NCBI RefSeq assembly: GCF_900601905.1
Contig: NZ_UWFA01000449.1
Coordinates: 1-64,000, forward strand
From: Pseudomonas viridiflava
GTDB taxonomy: Bacteria > Pseudomonadota > Gammaproteobacteria > Pseudomonadales > Pseudomonadaceae
Direction of reading: 5' to 3'
Length of the DNA: 64,000 nucleotides
Position 1 is the stretch's first letter, and the number at the start of each line of letters is the position of its first letter. The translations under genes and the position numbers were made by a program. The notes under the pieces are model-generated. The model was not told the origin of the DNA. It did no database searches and saw nothing but the letters and a program-made list of their open reading frames with translations. Below, one piece after another: positions 39,121-46,760 of this stretch.

Positions 39121-39543
39121 TCACTCATCGAGAAACCCTTTCTCGACGAATCTTTGATGGTGCATCTCACGAAGCGCGATGGCTGATTTGTACGATTCCA
39201 GTTGATCAGCCCCATTGTCGTGTGGATAGTCTTCCGGTCGCATCTCCCTGAGCTGCAGAAGTTCGTCCCGGTTGGCTTCGGCCTGGCTAATCCATCTAGC
39301 TTGTATGGTCTCAGCAAGCTCTTCAAAGCCATCAGACGTTCGACCATGCTCCCAGAACCACTGCTTCATATCCTGATAGATCTGAAGGTGTCTGCTGTCG
39401 AATCCCCCGCGATGGTTATCGATTTCGAACGAGTACCTGTAAGGGGCGTACTGATAAAGAATGAACTGTTGAAGCAAATACGCGGTGCCGTACTTACCAT
39501 CGAGTAAAGTTTCGCGGTGCGTGATGTACGGTGACTCGCTCAT
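39121..39543 (-). CDS. Hypothetical protein
   Basis: A 140-residue soluble, mainly helical protein rich in aromatic and acidic residues (ILYQYAPYRYSFEID, MKQWFWEHGRTSDGFEEL). The start at 39543 (MSESPYITHRE) follows AAGGGCG; a 10-residue longer form is possible. No family was recognised. It lies 150 bp upstream of the Mrr gene on the same strand and could be part of that operon. Confidence 0.5.
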   Translation of the reverse strand: MSESPYITHRETLLDGKYGTAYLLQQFILYQYAPYRYSFEIDNHRGGFDSRHLQIYQDMKQWFWEHGRTSDGFEELAETIQARWISQAEANRDELLQLREMRPEDYPHDNGADQLESYKSAIALREMHHQRFVEKGFLDE

Positions 39544-39600
39544 GCCAGCGCCCTTTTTGAAGTCAAAAACCACAGTGTAGCCGCTGTTTTACTGACCTAG

Positions 39601-39870
39601 GATTCAGCGGGTGCAGGTACGGGGGATGGAAGCATCCCGAGCGTCTTGATGTCTCCCGTGCGAGACCTCCTGGCTGCTGGGATCATCGTCGTCCGATCCT
39701 CCAGAACTGGAAGTGGGATCGTGACCCGGAATGGCGAATCGGACGACGATGCTGAAGGCCTTGTCGTCGCCGACAGTCTCAACCCTCAGAAGGCCCGTGT
39801 ACTCTTGATGCTTGCGCTGACCAGAACCCCGGATGTCGTCGCCATCCAGCAATATTCAAGCAGCCACTAA
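39601..39870 (+). pseudogene. C-terminal relic of a type II L-asparaginase
   Basis: About 90 codons ending in a stop match the asparaginase C-terminus: AGTGDGSIP, then VVRSSRTGSGIVTRNGE and LNPQKARVLLMLALT, all in one frame. The preceding ~250 residues, including the signal peptide and catalytic Thr residues, are absent; upstream is a stop and the divergent hypothetical gene. It is a decayed chromosomal or acquired gene fragment within the island. Confidence 0.75.
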
Positions 39871-40276
39871 ACCTTGCACCGGAGGTGCCGGAATTCTCCA
39901 GTGGGCGGCTTTTGTTGGTTATCGCGGATAGTGTCGGACAAACTTGTTCCAAAGCGACAAAAAAGTTGAAACTGCGACATTTTGTTCACCCCACCCCCTT
40001 GAAATTTTTAAAGCGCGACGGAGTTTATTATTTGATGGCAAAGAAAAAGCGAGGGCCTCAGGTTCACCGCATTTGCCTCGAACATTCTCCGGCTCCTTTT
40101 GCCGCAGGCCAGCGCTTGTGACCTCTGATTTGACGCAGTTCTTGAGGTGAAGGCGGTATCGCGGGTGAGGGGGGCAGGAGGAGTCGCACCTTAGGCCGCA
40201 AGGCCGTACTGCTTTTTTTTTGACGACAAACAAAGAGCGTTAGTTTTTCGGGAGAAGTGAGCCTGAAGTTTGCCCT
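39871..40276. other. Gap without recognised gene
   Basis: About 400 bp. Two short overlapping frames on opposite strands exist, neither convincing. A run of eight to nine T at 40211-40220 follows a weak hairpin. The last part must carry the signals for the gene at 40277. Confidence 0.3.
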
Positions 40277-40798
40277 GTGTCGGACAACATGAGTCAGTCA
40301 GTCGATGCTCAATTGTGCGCCACCTTGGCATTGAAATTCGAATCAATGCTGACGTCTCAGCTCATGGACTTCTACGGTTATAAAAAAGGCCGGATGCTGG
40401 ACAGTGATTTAGCAGAGAATTGCTTAGGCTTGTTCACGGTCACGGAAAATATGAAGGATATGGATCTGGAAACATCCATCTGGAGGCGTGCAGCTCACGC
40501 CTATCATCAGACGCTCGCTGAGGTAATCCGGGAAGGTCTGAACACCTACAAACGCAGCCCAGGGATTGACGACTCAACTCGACTTTACGAGGCAGCGGTC
40601 GGGCACCATGCCTTCTTATTGTTGCGCGGGGCCATGCTGGCCAAGTACGGTGAGCATACGCTTGGGCCTGGCTACGTTGAGTTAAGGTCGCGCTTGCGGT
40701 GGCATATCAGAACTCACCTTCTGCGCCAGTTGGTCGCTGACGGATTTGCAACGACTCAGATGCGAGATTCTCTTTTTGCCAGCGATATTGGGTTGTGA
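40277..40798 (+). CDS. Hypothetical protein
   Basis: A 173-residue all-helical soluble protein starting at GTG 40277 or ATG 40289. No motif or family was recognised. Pairs of conserved-looking aromatic and charged residues (QLMDFYGYKKGRMLD, WRRAAHAYHQTLAEVI) suggest a folded domain. It is separated by 140 bp from the convergent XRE gene. Confidence 0.55.
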   Translation: MSDNMSQSVDAQLCATLALKFESMLTSQLMDFYGYKKGRMLDSDLAENCLGLFTVTENMKDMDLETSIWRRAAHAYHQTLAEVIREGLNTYKRSPGIDDSTRLYEAAVGHHAFLLLRGAMLAKYGEHTLGPGYVELRSRLRWHIRTHLLRQLVADGFATTQMRDSLFASDIGL

Positions 40799-40941
40799 TT
40801 CTCAGCGCGCCTGTATTCCCTCACTGTTGCAGTTATTGAGCCAAAGGGATTGGCCTTGAACTGAGTCATGTGTCTACAAATCCGTGAGGTTGCTGAAATT
40901 TCCATCGCCCCTTAGGTTGAGGAAATATCTCTAATGTCTGG

Positions 40942-41397
40942 TCAATCCTTGAGCCAATATCTATCTACTGTGCTTCTCGCTATCCCCAACTCTCGTACCA
41001 CCTCCATTTTCGACATGGCCTCTTTCTGCAGCCGGCGTACCGCATCTCGTGTTTCATCGGCACGCTTGCCTCGTACACCACGAGCCGCCGAAACCTGAGC
41101 CTCGCTGTGCAGCCTGCCTGCTACCGAGTTCGAGTGCAGCTGGGCTACCCATTGAACTTGATATTCATCAAGAGGCAGGCCGATTAGTCGAGCCTCCAAC
41201 GAAAACATCACCTCACTCGGGGATACGCTTAGCAAATCGCAAAGCGCCTTAAATTTCATCAGCGTTATCGCCTGTCGTCCCTGCTCAATTTTCGCAAGGT
41301 GATCACGGTTGAGCACTCCGGCGCAGGCCTCGCGACTAAGTCCAGCACTGACTCGAAGCTCTCGAAGAATCTGCCCCAACGCTTGTTGATAATCCAT
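40942..41397 (-). CDS. XRE-family transcriptional regulator
   Basis: A 151-residue protein with an N-terminal helix-turn-helix (residues ~5-62: ILRELRVSAGLSREACAGVL ... LAKIEQGRQAITL). The C-terminus contains a second, Hin/resolvase-like helix-turn-helix (SKMEVVRELGIARSTVDRYW), an unusual double DNA-binding layout. No ribosome site is obvious before the ATG at 41397. It may regulate the adjacent island genes; the upstream 440-bp gap is its likely operator region. Confidence 0.75.
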   Translation of the reverse strand: MDYQQALGQILRELRVSAGLSREACAGVLNRDHLAKIEQGRQAITLMKFKALCDLLSVSPSEVMFSLEARLIGLPLDEYQVQWVAQLHSNSVAGRLHSEAQVSAARGVRGKRADETRDAVRRLQKEAMSKMEVVRELGIARSTVDRYWLKD

Positions 41398-41840
41398 GAA
41401 TGACGTGTGCTCACAAAAGAAAGCATAGAGCCACGCTTTGACGCCTCGTATCGTGGGGGTATACCATGTGTTGGTAATGCATATGGGTTGCCGGAATCAA
41501 TATATAGGTTAACCGTATCAATGCGACTGCTGCTGATCTCCATGTTGAGGGTCGTGATGTACAGCCGCCAGCTTGATAGACGAAGTATTCTGAGATTTAC
41601 AGCAAAGGATGGGCATGCCGAAATGAGTCCTGCTGGCATTTTCCGCTGATTTCGAGCTCGACATTATCTGCTAGCCGAAGCTTACATTTCATATGCGCAT
41701 TGGCAGCCGCTCGGCATGACCTCGATCGAACAGGGTTTAGCCGCATCCTGCAGATGTTGACGAGGGCACCTGAGCTTAGCTTCTCGCAAATGCTGAACTG
41801 CTTCGCAGAGCATCTAAAACACAACGACCGGTCAAGATGA
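41398..41840. other. Gap upstream of the XRE regulator and DUF6957 gene
   Basis: About 440 bp between divergent genes. A plus-strand frame from about 41583 to a TGA at 41837-41839 ends with ELSFSQMLNCFAEHLKHNDR, protein-like, but has no start codon and no family. It touches the DUF6957 start and is probably the 3' remnant of a lost gene. Confidence 0.35.
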
Positions 41841-42242
41841 ATGGAAGACGAAATTTTACGTGAGGTTGCAGAACTGCTGCACGGCTCTGCCCAGGTTATC
41901 GATGGCTCAGAACTGGACGACCAAGAACTGGCAGTTGAAGCGGCGCGGCATTGCCCGGGAAAAGGGTTCTGTGTTGTCCGGCAGTGGATGCTCATCGATG
42001 TCGAAGTTTCTGAGGCGTCTCGTTTAGAGCTGGAGGCGGCGGGTATCAAGCCTACGATCCTCTACTCGCACGCAGTGAGTTGGGACAGCAAAGGTAGATT
42101 TTGCCCAGGGGACTGGGTACGCAGCACGTATCAGATCTCTTATGAGCGCTATTTTTTTGAGACCACAAATACGTTGTACGTCTTGGCGGGCAAAGGCTTT
42201 AGAAAATCTGCAAGTGGACGGGCAGTGCAAGCGCTTGGTTAG
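41841..42242 (+). CDS. DUF6957-type protein, copy 1
   Basis: A 133-residue protein paralogous to the product at 43952-44341: both have the order PGK/QxFCVV, a W-x-x-x-D strand, an Asp-rich turn, a W-x-R-T/S strand, FF-x-T-x-N-x-L/YVL and G-x-G-x-RKS. This is the DUF6957 pattern of small Pseudomonas proteins found in accessory regions. Function is unknown; small, paired and variable genes of this sort often are immunity proteins, which is only a guess. It begins two bases after the stop of a decayed upstream frame. Confidence 0.65.
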   Translation: MEDEILREVAELLHGSAQVIDGSELDDQELAVEAARHCPGKGFCVVRQWMLIDVEVSEASRLELEAAGIKPTILYSHAVSWDSKGRFCPGDWVRSTYQISYERYFFETTNTLYVLAGKGFRKSASGRAVQALG

Positions 42243-42369
42243 TAACGCCTGCGCTACGGATATTTGGTGAGCCGCTGCAAGGCAATCGAAAGGACTGTTA
42301 CCGAGTCGTAAAAATAGGTGTTCCGCACGAATTGGAATGGGGCCGATGGATGCTCCAGTAGGCAAGAAA

Positions 42370-42722
42370 ATGAATCCCGATTACGCCAGCTACATGACCA
42401 AGAGCTTCGGAGCCACACTGGAAGACCTGACGTTCAACCGATTGCCTACAGTCATCCTACGTGCCAAGGAGGCAATACCGGGCGACGAAATCGTGGGTTT
42501 TCTGATATGTGCGCTTTATCGTCCACCGAGAATGACGGGGCTGATTTTCTGCGACCAGAGGCATTCATTTCCTCCTGGGCTTCCCATGCATACACCGCCG
42601 GTTGTGAGCCAATTTACAGAGAGGGCTATCTCTTGGTTGAGGCGGATACCGGAGGATTATTTGTGGTTGCACATCAATATTTTGAGAACGGCGCTCTGGG
42701 CCCGTTCTTTCGAGTGCAATAA
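42370..42722 (+). pseudogene. Probable frameshifted small gene
   Basis: From ATG 42370 one frame reads naturally for about 55 residues (MNPDYASYMTKSFGATLEDL ... GFLICALY) and then becomes unlikely in composition, while the overlapping +1 frame from about 42530 to its stop at 42722 reads naturally (REGYLLVEADTGGLFVVAHQ). A one-base shift near 42530 would join them into a protein of about 115 residues. No family was recognised. Confidence 0.4.
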
Positions 42723-42804
42723 AGCTTGATGTGTGATGAGCAACGGCGGAGCTGCACCGCGAGTTGCGCCCATGGTAACCACGTGAACCGATAGTGACGC
42801 CCTG

Positions 42805-43539
42805 ATGAAGCTACGAATCTACTCTGACTTGCATAACGAATTTCACCGCTTCAATCCTCCGTCACTCGACCCGAGCATCGGTTTGGTGATCCTCGCCGGC
42901 GACATTGACAAAAAGGCGCGTGGCATCAAATGGGCCAATAATTCCTTCAGCTGTCCAGTTGTTTATGTGTGCGGAAACCATGAGTTCTACGATGGACACA
43001 TTGACCATACCCTTCAGAAAATGCGGGATGCAGCGGCGGGCCACGTTCACGTCCTTGAGAATCAGTCATTGATAGTCAACAACATCCGGATTCTTGGCAC
43101 TGCAGCTTGGACTGATTTTTCATCGACTGGCGACCAAATCGCAGCCTCTTGGCTAGCTAAAGAGTCTATGAACGACTTCAGGTATATCAGGATAGGCGCG
43201 GGTTACCGACGTCTACGTCCAGATGATCTGATCACTCGAAACAAAACAGCTAAAGCCTGGCTGACCCAGGAACTCGCTTTACCGTTTGCAGGGAAAACCG
43301 TCGTAATCACACATCACGCCCCCTTACCAGCGGTCATTGGCGATAAGCATGATGGACATCTCACTGCTGCGTACTCGAATGACTGGGCGGAACTGATCGA
43401 ACAAGCGAACTTATGGGTCTTCGGTCATACCCACGAGGCAGTAGATGTGGAAATGGCCGGCTGCCGGGTGGTTTCAAACCCTCGTGGGTATCCCAACGAA
43501 TCCACAGGTTTCAATGCGTCTTTGGAAATCGAAGTATGA
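42805..43539 (+). CDS. Calcineurin-like metallophosphoesterase
   Basis: A 244-residue enzyme with all metal-ligand motifs of the family: SDLHNE (residues 7-12), AGDID, CGNHEFY, THHAP and GHTHEAVD. It would hydrolyse phosphomonoesters or diesters with two metal ions in the cytoplasm; the substrate is not evident. Its stop overlaps the start of the next gene by four bases (ATGA), so the two are translated together. Confidence 0.87.
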   Translation: MKLRIYSDLHNEFHRFNPPSLDPSIGLVILAGDIDKKARGIKWANNSFSCPVVYVCGNHEFYDGHIDHTLQKMRDAAAGHVHVLENQSLIVNNIRILGTAAWTDFSSTGDQIAASWLAKESMNDFRYIRIGAGYRRLRPDDLITRNKTAKAWLTQELALPFAGKTVVITHHAPLPAVIGDKHDGHLTAAYSNDWAELIEQANLWVFGHTHEAVDVEMAGCRVVSNPRGYPNESTGFNASLEIEV

Positions 43540-43865
43540 AGAGCGACCGCACCTGCAAATCAAACGCTGCCCCTGTCCTTGCATATGGATCTAGGACGAC
43601 GATAACCGAACGTCTACCGGACGAGCTCATCCAAGCGATGGCTTTGGACTGGGGAGTCTATATCGATGCGTATCTGCTAAATGCGGCGCGGGTAGGCATT
43701 CGTTATGCAGCGATCGTCTTTTGTGATCAGTCCGGTGCTTCATCAGACGGGATGACGGTAGCCACTCCGCCGGTACGGCATGTTGCGACCCGAGGAGCGT
43801 TCAAGTTGCTTCAAACCTTGGATGGAGCGGACAACTATGTGCTTGTCACCGAGCAGGGCGTTTGA
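43536..43865 (+). CDS. Hypothetical protein coupled to the phosphoesterase
   Basis: A 109-residue protein whose ATG overlaps the phosphoesterase stop. The sequence has an N-terminal basic stretch, a central helical part (DELIQAMALDWGVYIDAYLL) and a C-terminal strand pair (GAFKLLQTLDGADNYVLVTE). No family was recognised. The overlap suggests a shared role with the phosphoesterase. Confidence 0.6.
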   Translation: MKSDRTCKSNAAPVLAYGSRTTITERLPDELIQAMALDWGVYIDAYLLNAARVGIRYAAIVFCDQSGASSDGMTVATPPVRHVATRGAFKLLQTLDGADNYVLVTEQGV

Positions 43866-43951
43866 GTGATTGTCGATGGCAACGGTGATTGCCTGCTTCT
43901 AGATCTTGAGATGGCGTTGGTGAAGCTTGGAATAACCAGAAGGGGCAATAC

Positions 43952-44341
43952 ATGCAGGACTTCGATATAAAGCAAATGATTGGCCCAAGCGTGCTAATGC
44001 CTGGAGTTGAAATAGAGCTAGATGAGGCGGTTCGAGTCGCTAGGGAGCGTTTCCCCGGCCAGAGCTTCTGTGTCGTTAAGGAATGGGTCTGGCTCGACTT
44101 GGAGGCACCCGATCTCATAAATGACGAACTCGCCAATAACGGAAAGCGCCCTGTGATGCTACTGGTCTTTGAAGTGCTGTTCGATAGCTCGACGTCTTCT
44201 AAGGCCCACTGGTTTCGCACCACGCCGTTGATTGAATTTAGCGAAGGTATGTTTTTCCAAACGGAAAACAAGCTTTACGTGTTGATCGGTCATGGGCGCC
44301 GGAAGTCGATGTCGTTGTCAGCCGTGATCCGGTTGTTTTGA
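43952..44341 (+). CDS. DUF6957-type protein, copy 2
   Basis: A 129-residue paralogue of the product at 41841-42242, sharing FCVVKEWVWLDLE, HWFRTTPL, MFFQTENKLYVLIG and GRRKS. AAGGGG precedes the ATG. Two diverged copies 2 kb apart suggest a small family expansion within the island. The next gene (a truncated HAD hydrolase) follows 40 bp downstream. Confidence 0.65.
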   Translation: MQDFDIKQMIGPSVLMPGVEIELDEAVRVARERFPGQSFCVVKEWVWLDLEAPDLINDELANNGKRPVMLLVFEVLFDSSTSSKAHWFRTTPLIEFSEGMFFQTENKLYVLIGHGRRKSMSLSAVIRLF

Positions 44342-44382
44342 AGCTTCGCGAGATCGCCAATGGAAGTGAGGCTGGGGGCAAA

Positions 44383-44636
44383 ATGATTAGCGCAGTCGTG
44401 TTTGACGCATTCGGAACTATTGTCCGCATAGCTAAGCGAACGAGCCCGTACGTTGCGCTTTTTCGCGAGGCCCGAAGACAAGGCGTCGTCATTACTCCTA
44501 GTTCTACAGTGGTGGCAATGACGATGAGCTTATCGTTCGATGAGTTAGCACGGCGCCTCGGCATCGTCCTTTCCTCCTCAAAACGCGAGGAGCTGTATCG
44601 CGCACTGGAGCTGGAGCTGTTGTCAATTGAGGCCTA
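44383..44636 (+). pseudogene. HAD-family hydrolase, truncated by IS remnants
   Basis: The first 85 codons of a HAD-superfamily hydrolase, starting at ATG 44383 with GGGGG upstream. The nucleophile motif is VVFDAFGTIV. At about 44636 the gene passes abruptly into the reverse complement of an IS3-family orfB sequence, so the last two-thirds, including the remaining catalytic motifs, are missing and not found elsewhere in the window. Confidence 0.75.
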
Positions 44637-45020
44637 TCCGCCACCCAGGCCTTGTTCACAGCCTCGGGCTCAAACTGTCTGTTCAACACATTCTCGGCAA
44701 TCGGCAGGTCATGTTTGCTATCAGTGGTGTGCACAAACTTACGTTTCCAGGCCGAGCGTAAACCGTTTGCACGCATCAAACCGCGGATTTTATGAAGGCC
44801 CACTTCGATGCCTCGGGCTTGCAAAACCTTACGTAAGCGGCGACTACCGTAGCAGCCGCCACTCGCTGCAAACGCCGCTTTGAGTTGCACAACAACAGGA
44901 CAACTCTTCTGAACAGGCGCTTCAATACGCGTCTGCGCTTCGTAGAAGCCGGATCGACTGATGCTCAGTAAACGACAGAGATATGCCACCGAATAAGCCT
45001 TCTGTTGCAGTTGCCGAACC
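44637..45020 (-). pseudogene. IS3-family orfB (transposase) 5' fragment
   Basis: Minus-strand reading RQLQQKAYSVAYLCRLLSIS, then GGCYGSRRLRKVLQARGIEV and NKAWVAD is the N-terminal half of an IS3-family OrfB integrase up to just before its first catalytic region, where it ends at the HAD gene. At 45020 it is interrupted by the IS66-family element; removing that element and one copy of the 8-bp duplication rejoins it exactly to the orfA side at 48980. Its true start is then the GTG at 48993, overlapping orfA. Confidence 0.85.
45013..45020. repeat. Target-site duplication, left copy (gccgaacc)
   Basis: The 8-bp sequence gccgaacc directly precedes the left inverted repeat of the IS66-family element and recurs directly after its right end at 48972-48979. 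Eight base pairs is the duplication size of the IS66 family. Confidence 0.95.
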
Positions 45021-45067
45021 GTAACCGTCCGGGCAACACACCTTCCTGACACCGTCGCTTGAGGCGA

Positions 45068-45101
45068 TGGTGTCCACCCAAATATAGGTGGACACCATTT
45101 T
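45068..45101 (+). terminator. Hairpin with T-tail near the IS66 left end
   Basis: tggtgtccacc (45068-45078) and ggtggacacca (45087-45097) form a perfect 11-bp stem, followed by ttttt. It lies between the left inverted repeat and tnpA and would block transcription entering from outside. Confidence 0.65.
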
Positions 45102-45123
45102 TAGCCTTTTTAAGCGGACGCCC

Positions 45124-45456
45124 ATGCCACAAGAACGCCGTTCCTATTCCAAGTCCTTCAAGGCCCAGGTCATTGCTGAGTGCGCCCAACCTGACACTTC
45201 AATTGCCAATGTCGCCTTGACCCACAACCTCAATGCAAACCTCGTCCATAAATGGATTCGGGTGCATACACAGAAAAACCTGACACTTCAAACCGCCTTC
45301 ATCCCGGTCAAGACATCGCCGCCGGTGCCGATGCATCAGGCCCTTCCTGCCACGATCCGAATCGAAGTGCCGCATTCAAAAGGCGTAGTCGTGGTGAGTT
45401 GGCCGGCAGAAAATGCAGCGGCGTGTTCTGCTTTCCTGCGAGACCTGCTGCGATGA
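45124..45456 (+). CDS. tnpA: IS66-family accessory protein TnpA
   Basis: A 110-residue protein with an N-terminal helix-turn-helix (RRSYSKSFKAQVIAECAQPD ... NANLVHKWIR), the standard first gene of IS66 elements. It is intact. The stop overlaps the ATG of tnpB by four bases, as in the family. TnpA is required for IS66 transposition together with TnpB and TnpC; it probably binds the ends. Confidence 0.85.
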   Translation: MPQERRSYSKSFKAQVIAECAQPDTSIANVALTHNLNANLVHKWIRVHTQKNLTLQTAFIPVKTSPPVPMHQALPATIRIEVPHSKGVVVVSWPAENAAACSAFLRDLLR

Positions 45457-46474
45457 TCCGCATCGACTCCATCTGGCTTGCCACCGAGCCCATGGACATG
45501 CGCGCAGGCACTGAAACTGCGCTGGCGCGGGTCGTGGCCAAGTTTGCCGACCATCTGCCGCTGTATCGCCAAGAGAAAATCTTCGGCCGCGCCGGGCTGC
45601 CCATCGCCCGTTCGACCTTGGCGCAGTGGGTGGGCAACTGCGGCGTGCAATTACAGCCGCTGGTTGATGCGCTGCGCGAAGCCGTGCTGACGCACGACGT
45701 CGTTCACGCCGACGAGACGCCGGTACAAATGCTGACGCCTGGTGCGAAAAAAACTCATCGCGCTTACGTCTGGGCCTATGCCACCAGTCAGTTCTCCAAC
45801 CTGGCGGCGGTCGTTTACGACTTCAGCCCGAGCCGCGCTGGCGAACATGCCCGAGCCTTCTTGGGCAGTTGGAACGGCAAGCTGGTCTGCGATGACTTTG
45901 CCGGCTACAAGGCAGGCTTTGAACTGGGCGTTACGGAGATCGGCTGCATGGCCCATGCCCGCCGGAAGTTCTTCGACTTGCACGCGACCAACAAGAGCCA
46001 GGTCGCCGAAAAAGCGCTGAACTACATCTCGGCCTTGTACGAAGCTGAACGAGAAGTCCGAGAGCTGGAGCCGGGTGATCGGCAGCGAATACGGCAGGAA
46101 AAAGCAGCGCCAATCGCCGACGCACTTCATACCTGGATGATCGCCCAAAGACAGCTTGTGCCTGAGGGTTCGGCCATCGCCAAGGCGCTGGATTACAGTC
46201 TCAAACGCTGGATAGCGCTGACGGTGCCGTGCCCATCGATAATAACTGGTGCGAGAATCAAATCCGGCCGTGGGCTCTTGGGCGTTCGAACTGGCTGTTC
46301 GCGGGATCGTTACGCAGCGGTAAACGTGCAGCGGCGATCATGAGTTTGATCCAATCGGCGCGACTCAACGGCCATGATCCGTATGCTTATTTGAAGGACG
46401 TCCTCACGCGCCTGCCGACGCAGCGGGCAAGTGAGATTGCGGAGCTACTACCGCATAGGTGGCGACCGGTTTAG
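45453..46474 (+). pseudogene. tnpB-tnpC fusion, frameshifted IS66 transposase
   Basis: The frame starts as TnpB (MIRIDSIWLATEPMDMRAGT...) but after about 29 residues, at GTGGCCAAGTTTGCC, it continues as TnpC (KFADHLPLYRQEKIFGRAGL). A deletion has therefore removed most of tnpB and the N-terminal part of tnpC. DDE residues are split: Asp in VVHADETPV and Asp in VCDDFAGYK lie in the first frame, while the Glu (DNNWCENQIRPW) lies in a second frame from about 46227 to the stop at 46474. The transposase is inactive. Confidence 0.88.
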
Positions 46475-46489
46475 TTGCGCAAGACGGGA

Positions 46490-46499
46490 TGCCCGGACG
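46490..46499. repeat. Relic of an internal right inverted repeat
   Basis: tgcccggacg occurs about 15 bases after the tnpC stop, where a standard IS66 element ends. It matches the inner ten bases of the outer right repeat (48957-48966), but the terminal gttac is replaced. This suggests the element once ended here. Confidence 0.6.
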
Positions 46500-46760
46500 C
46501 ACCTCCAACTGGTGCCATTACCGGTCTACTTAGCCTTTATGCTGGTTATCCATGCATTCCTCCCTACAGCTTCGCCCGGTTCAGCCGATAGTTTTCGTAC
46601 CAAGAGAAGCGCGGCAATTCGATCCTGTAACAAAGGAGAGTAAGCGGCTTTTGAGGAAGATCTCTTGGAATGCTTTCATTACCTCATAACCATAAATGAG
46701 AGATGGGCACTTTTTAACGCCTAAGAAAGCACTCACAGACCTTGAGTGATCGAGAACCCG

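Noticed and set aside
42318..42722. A separate complete gene starting at 42318
   Set aside because: The first part of this frame has unlikely composition, while only its second half reads naturally; a frameshifted gene starting at 42370 explains both halves better.
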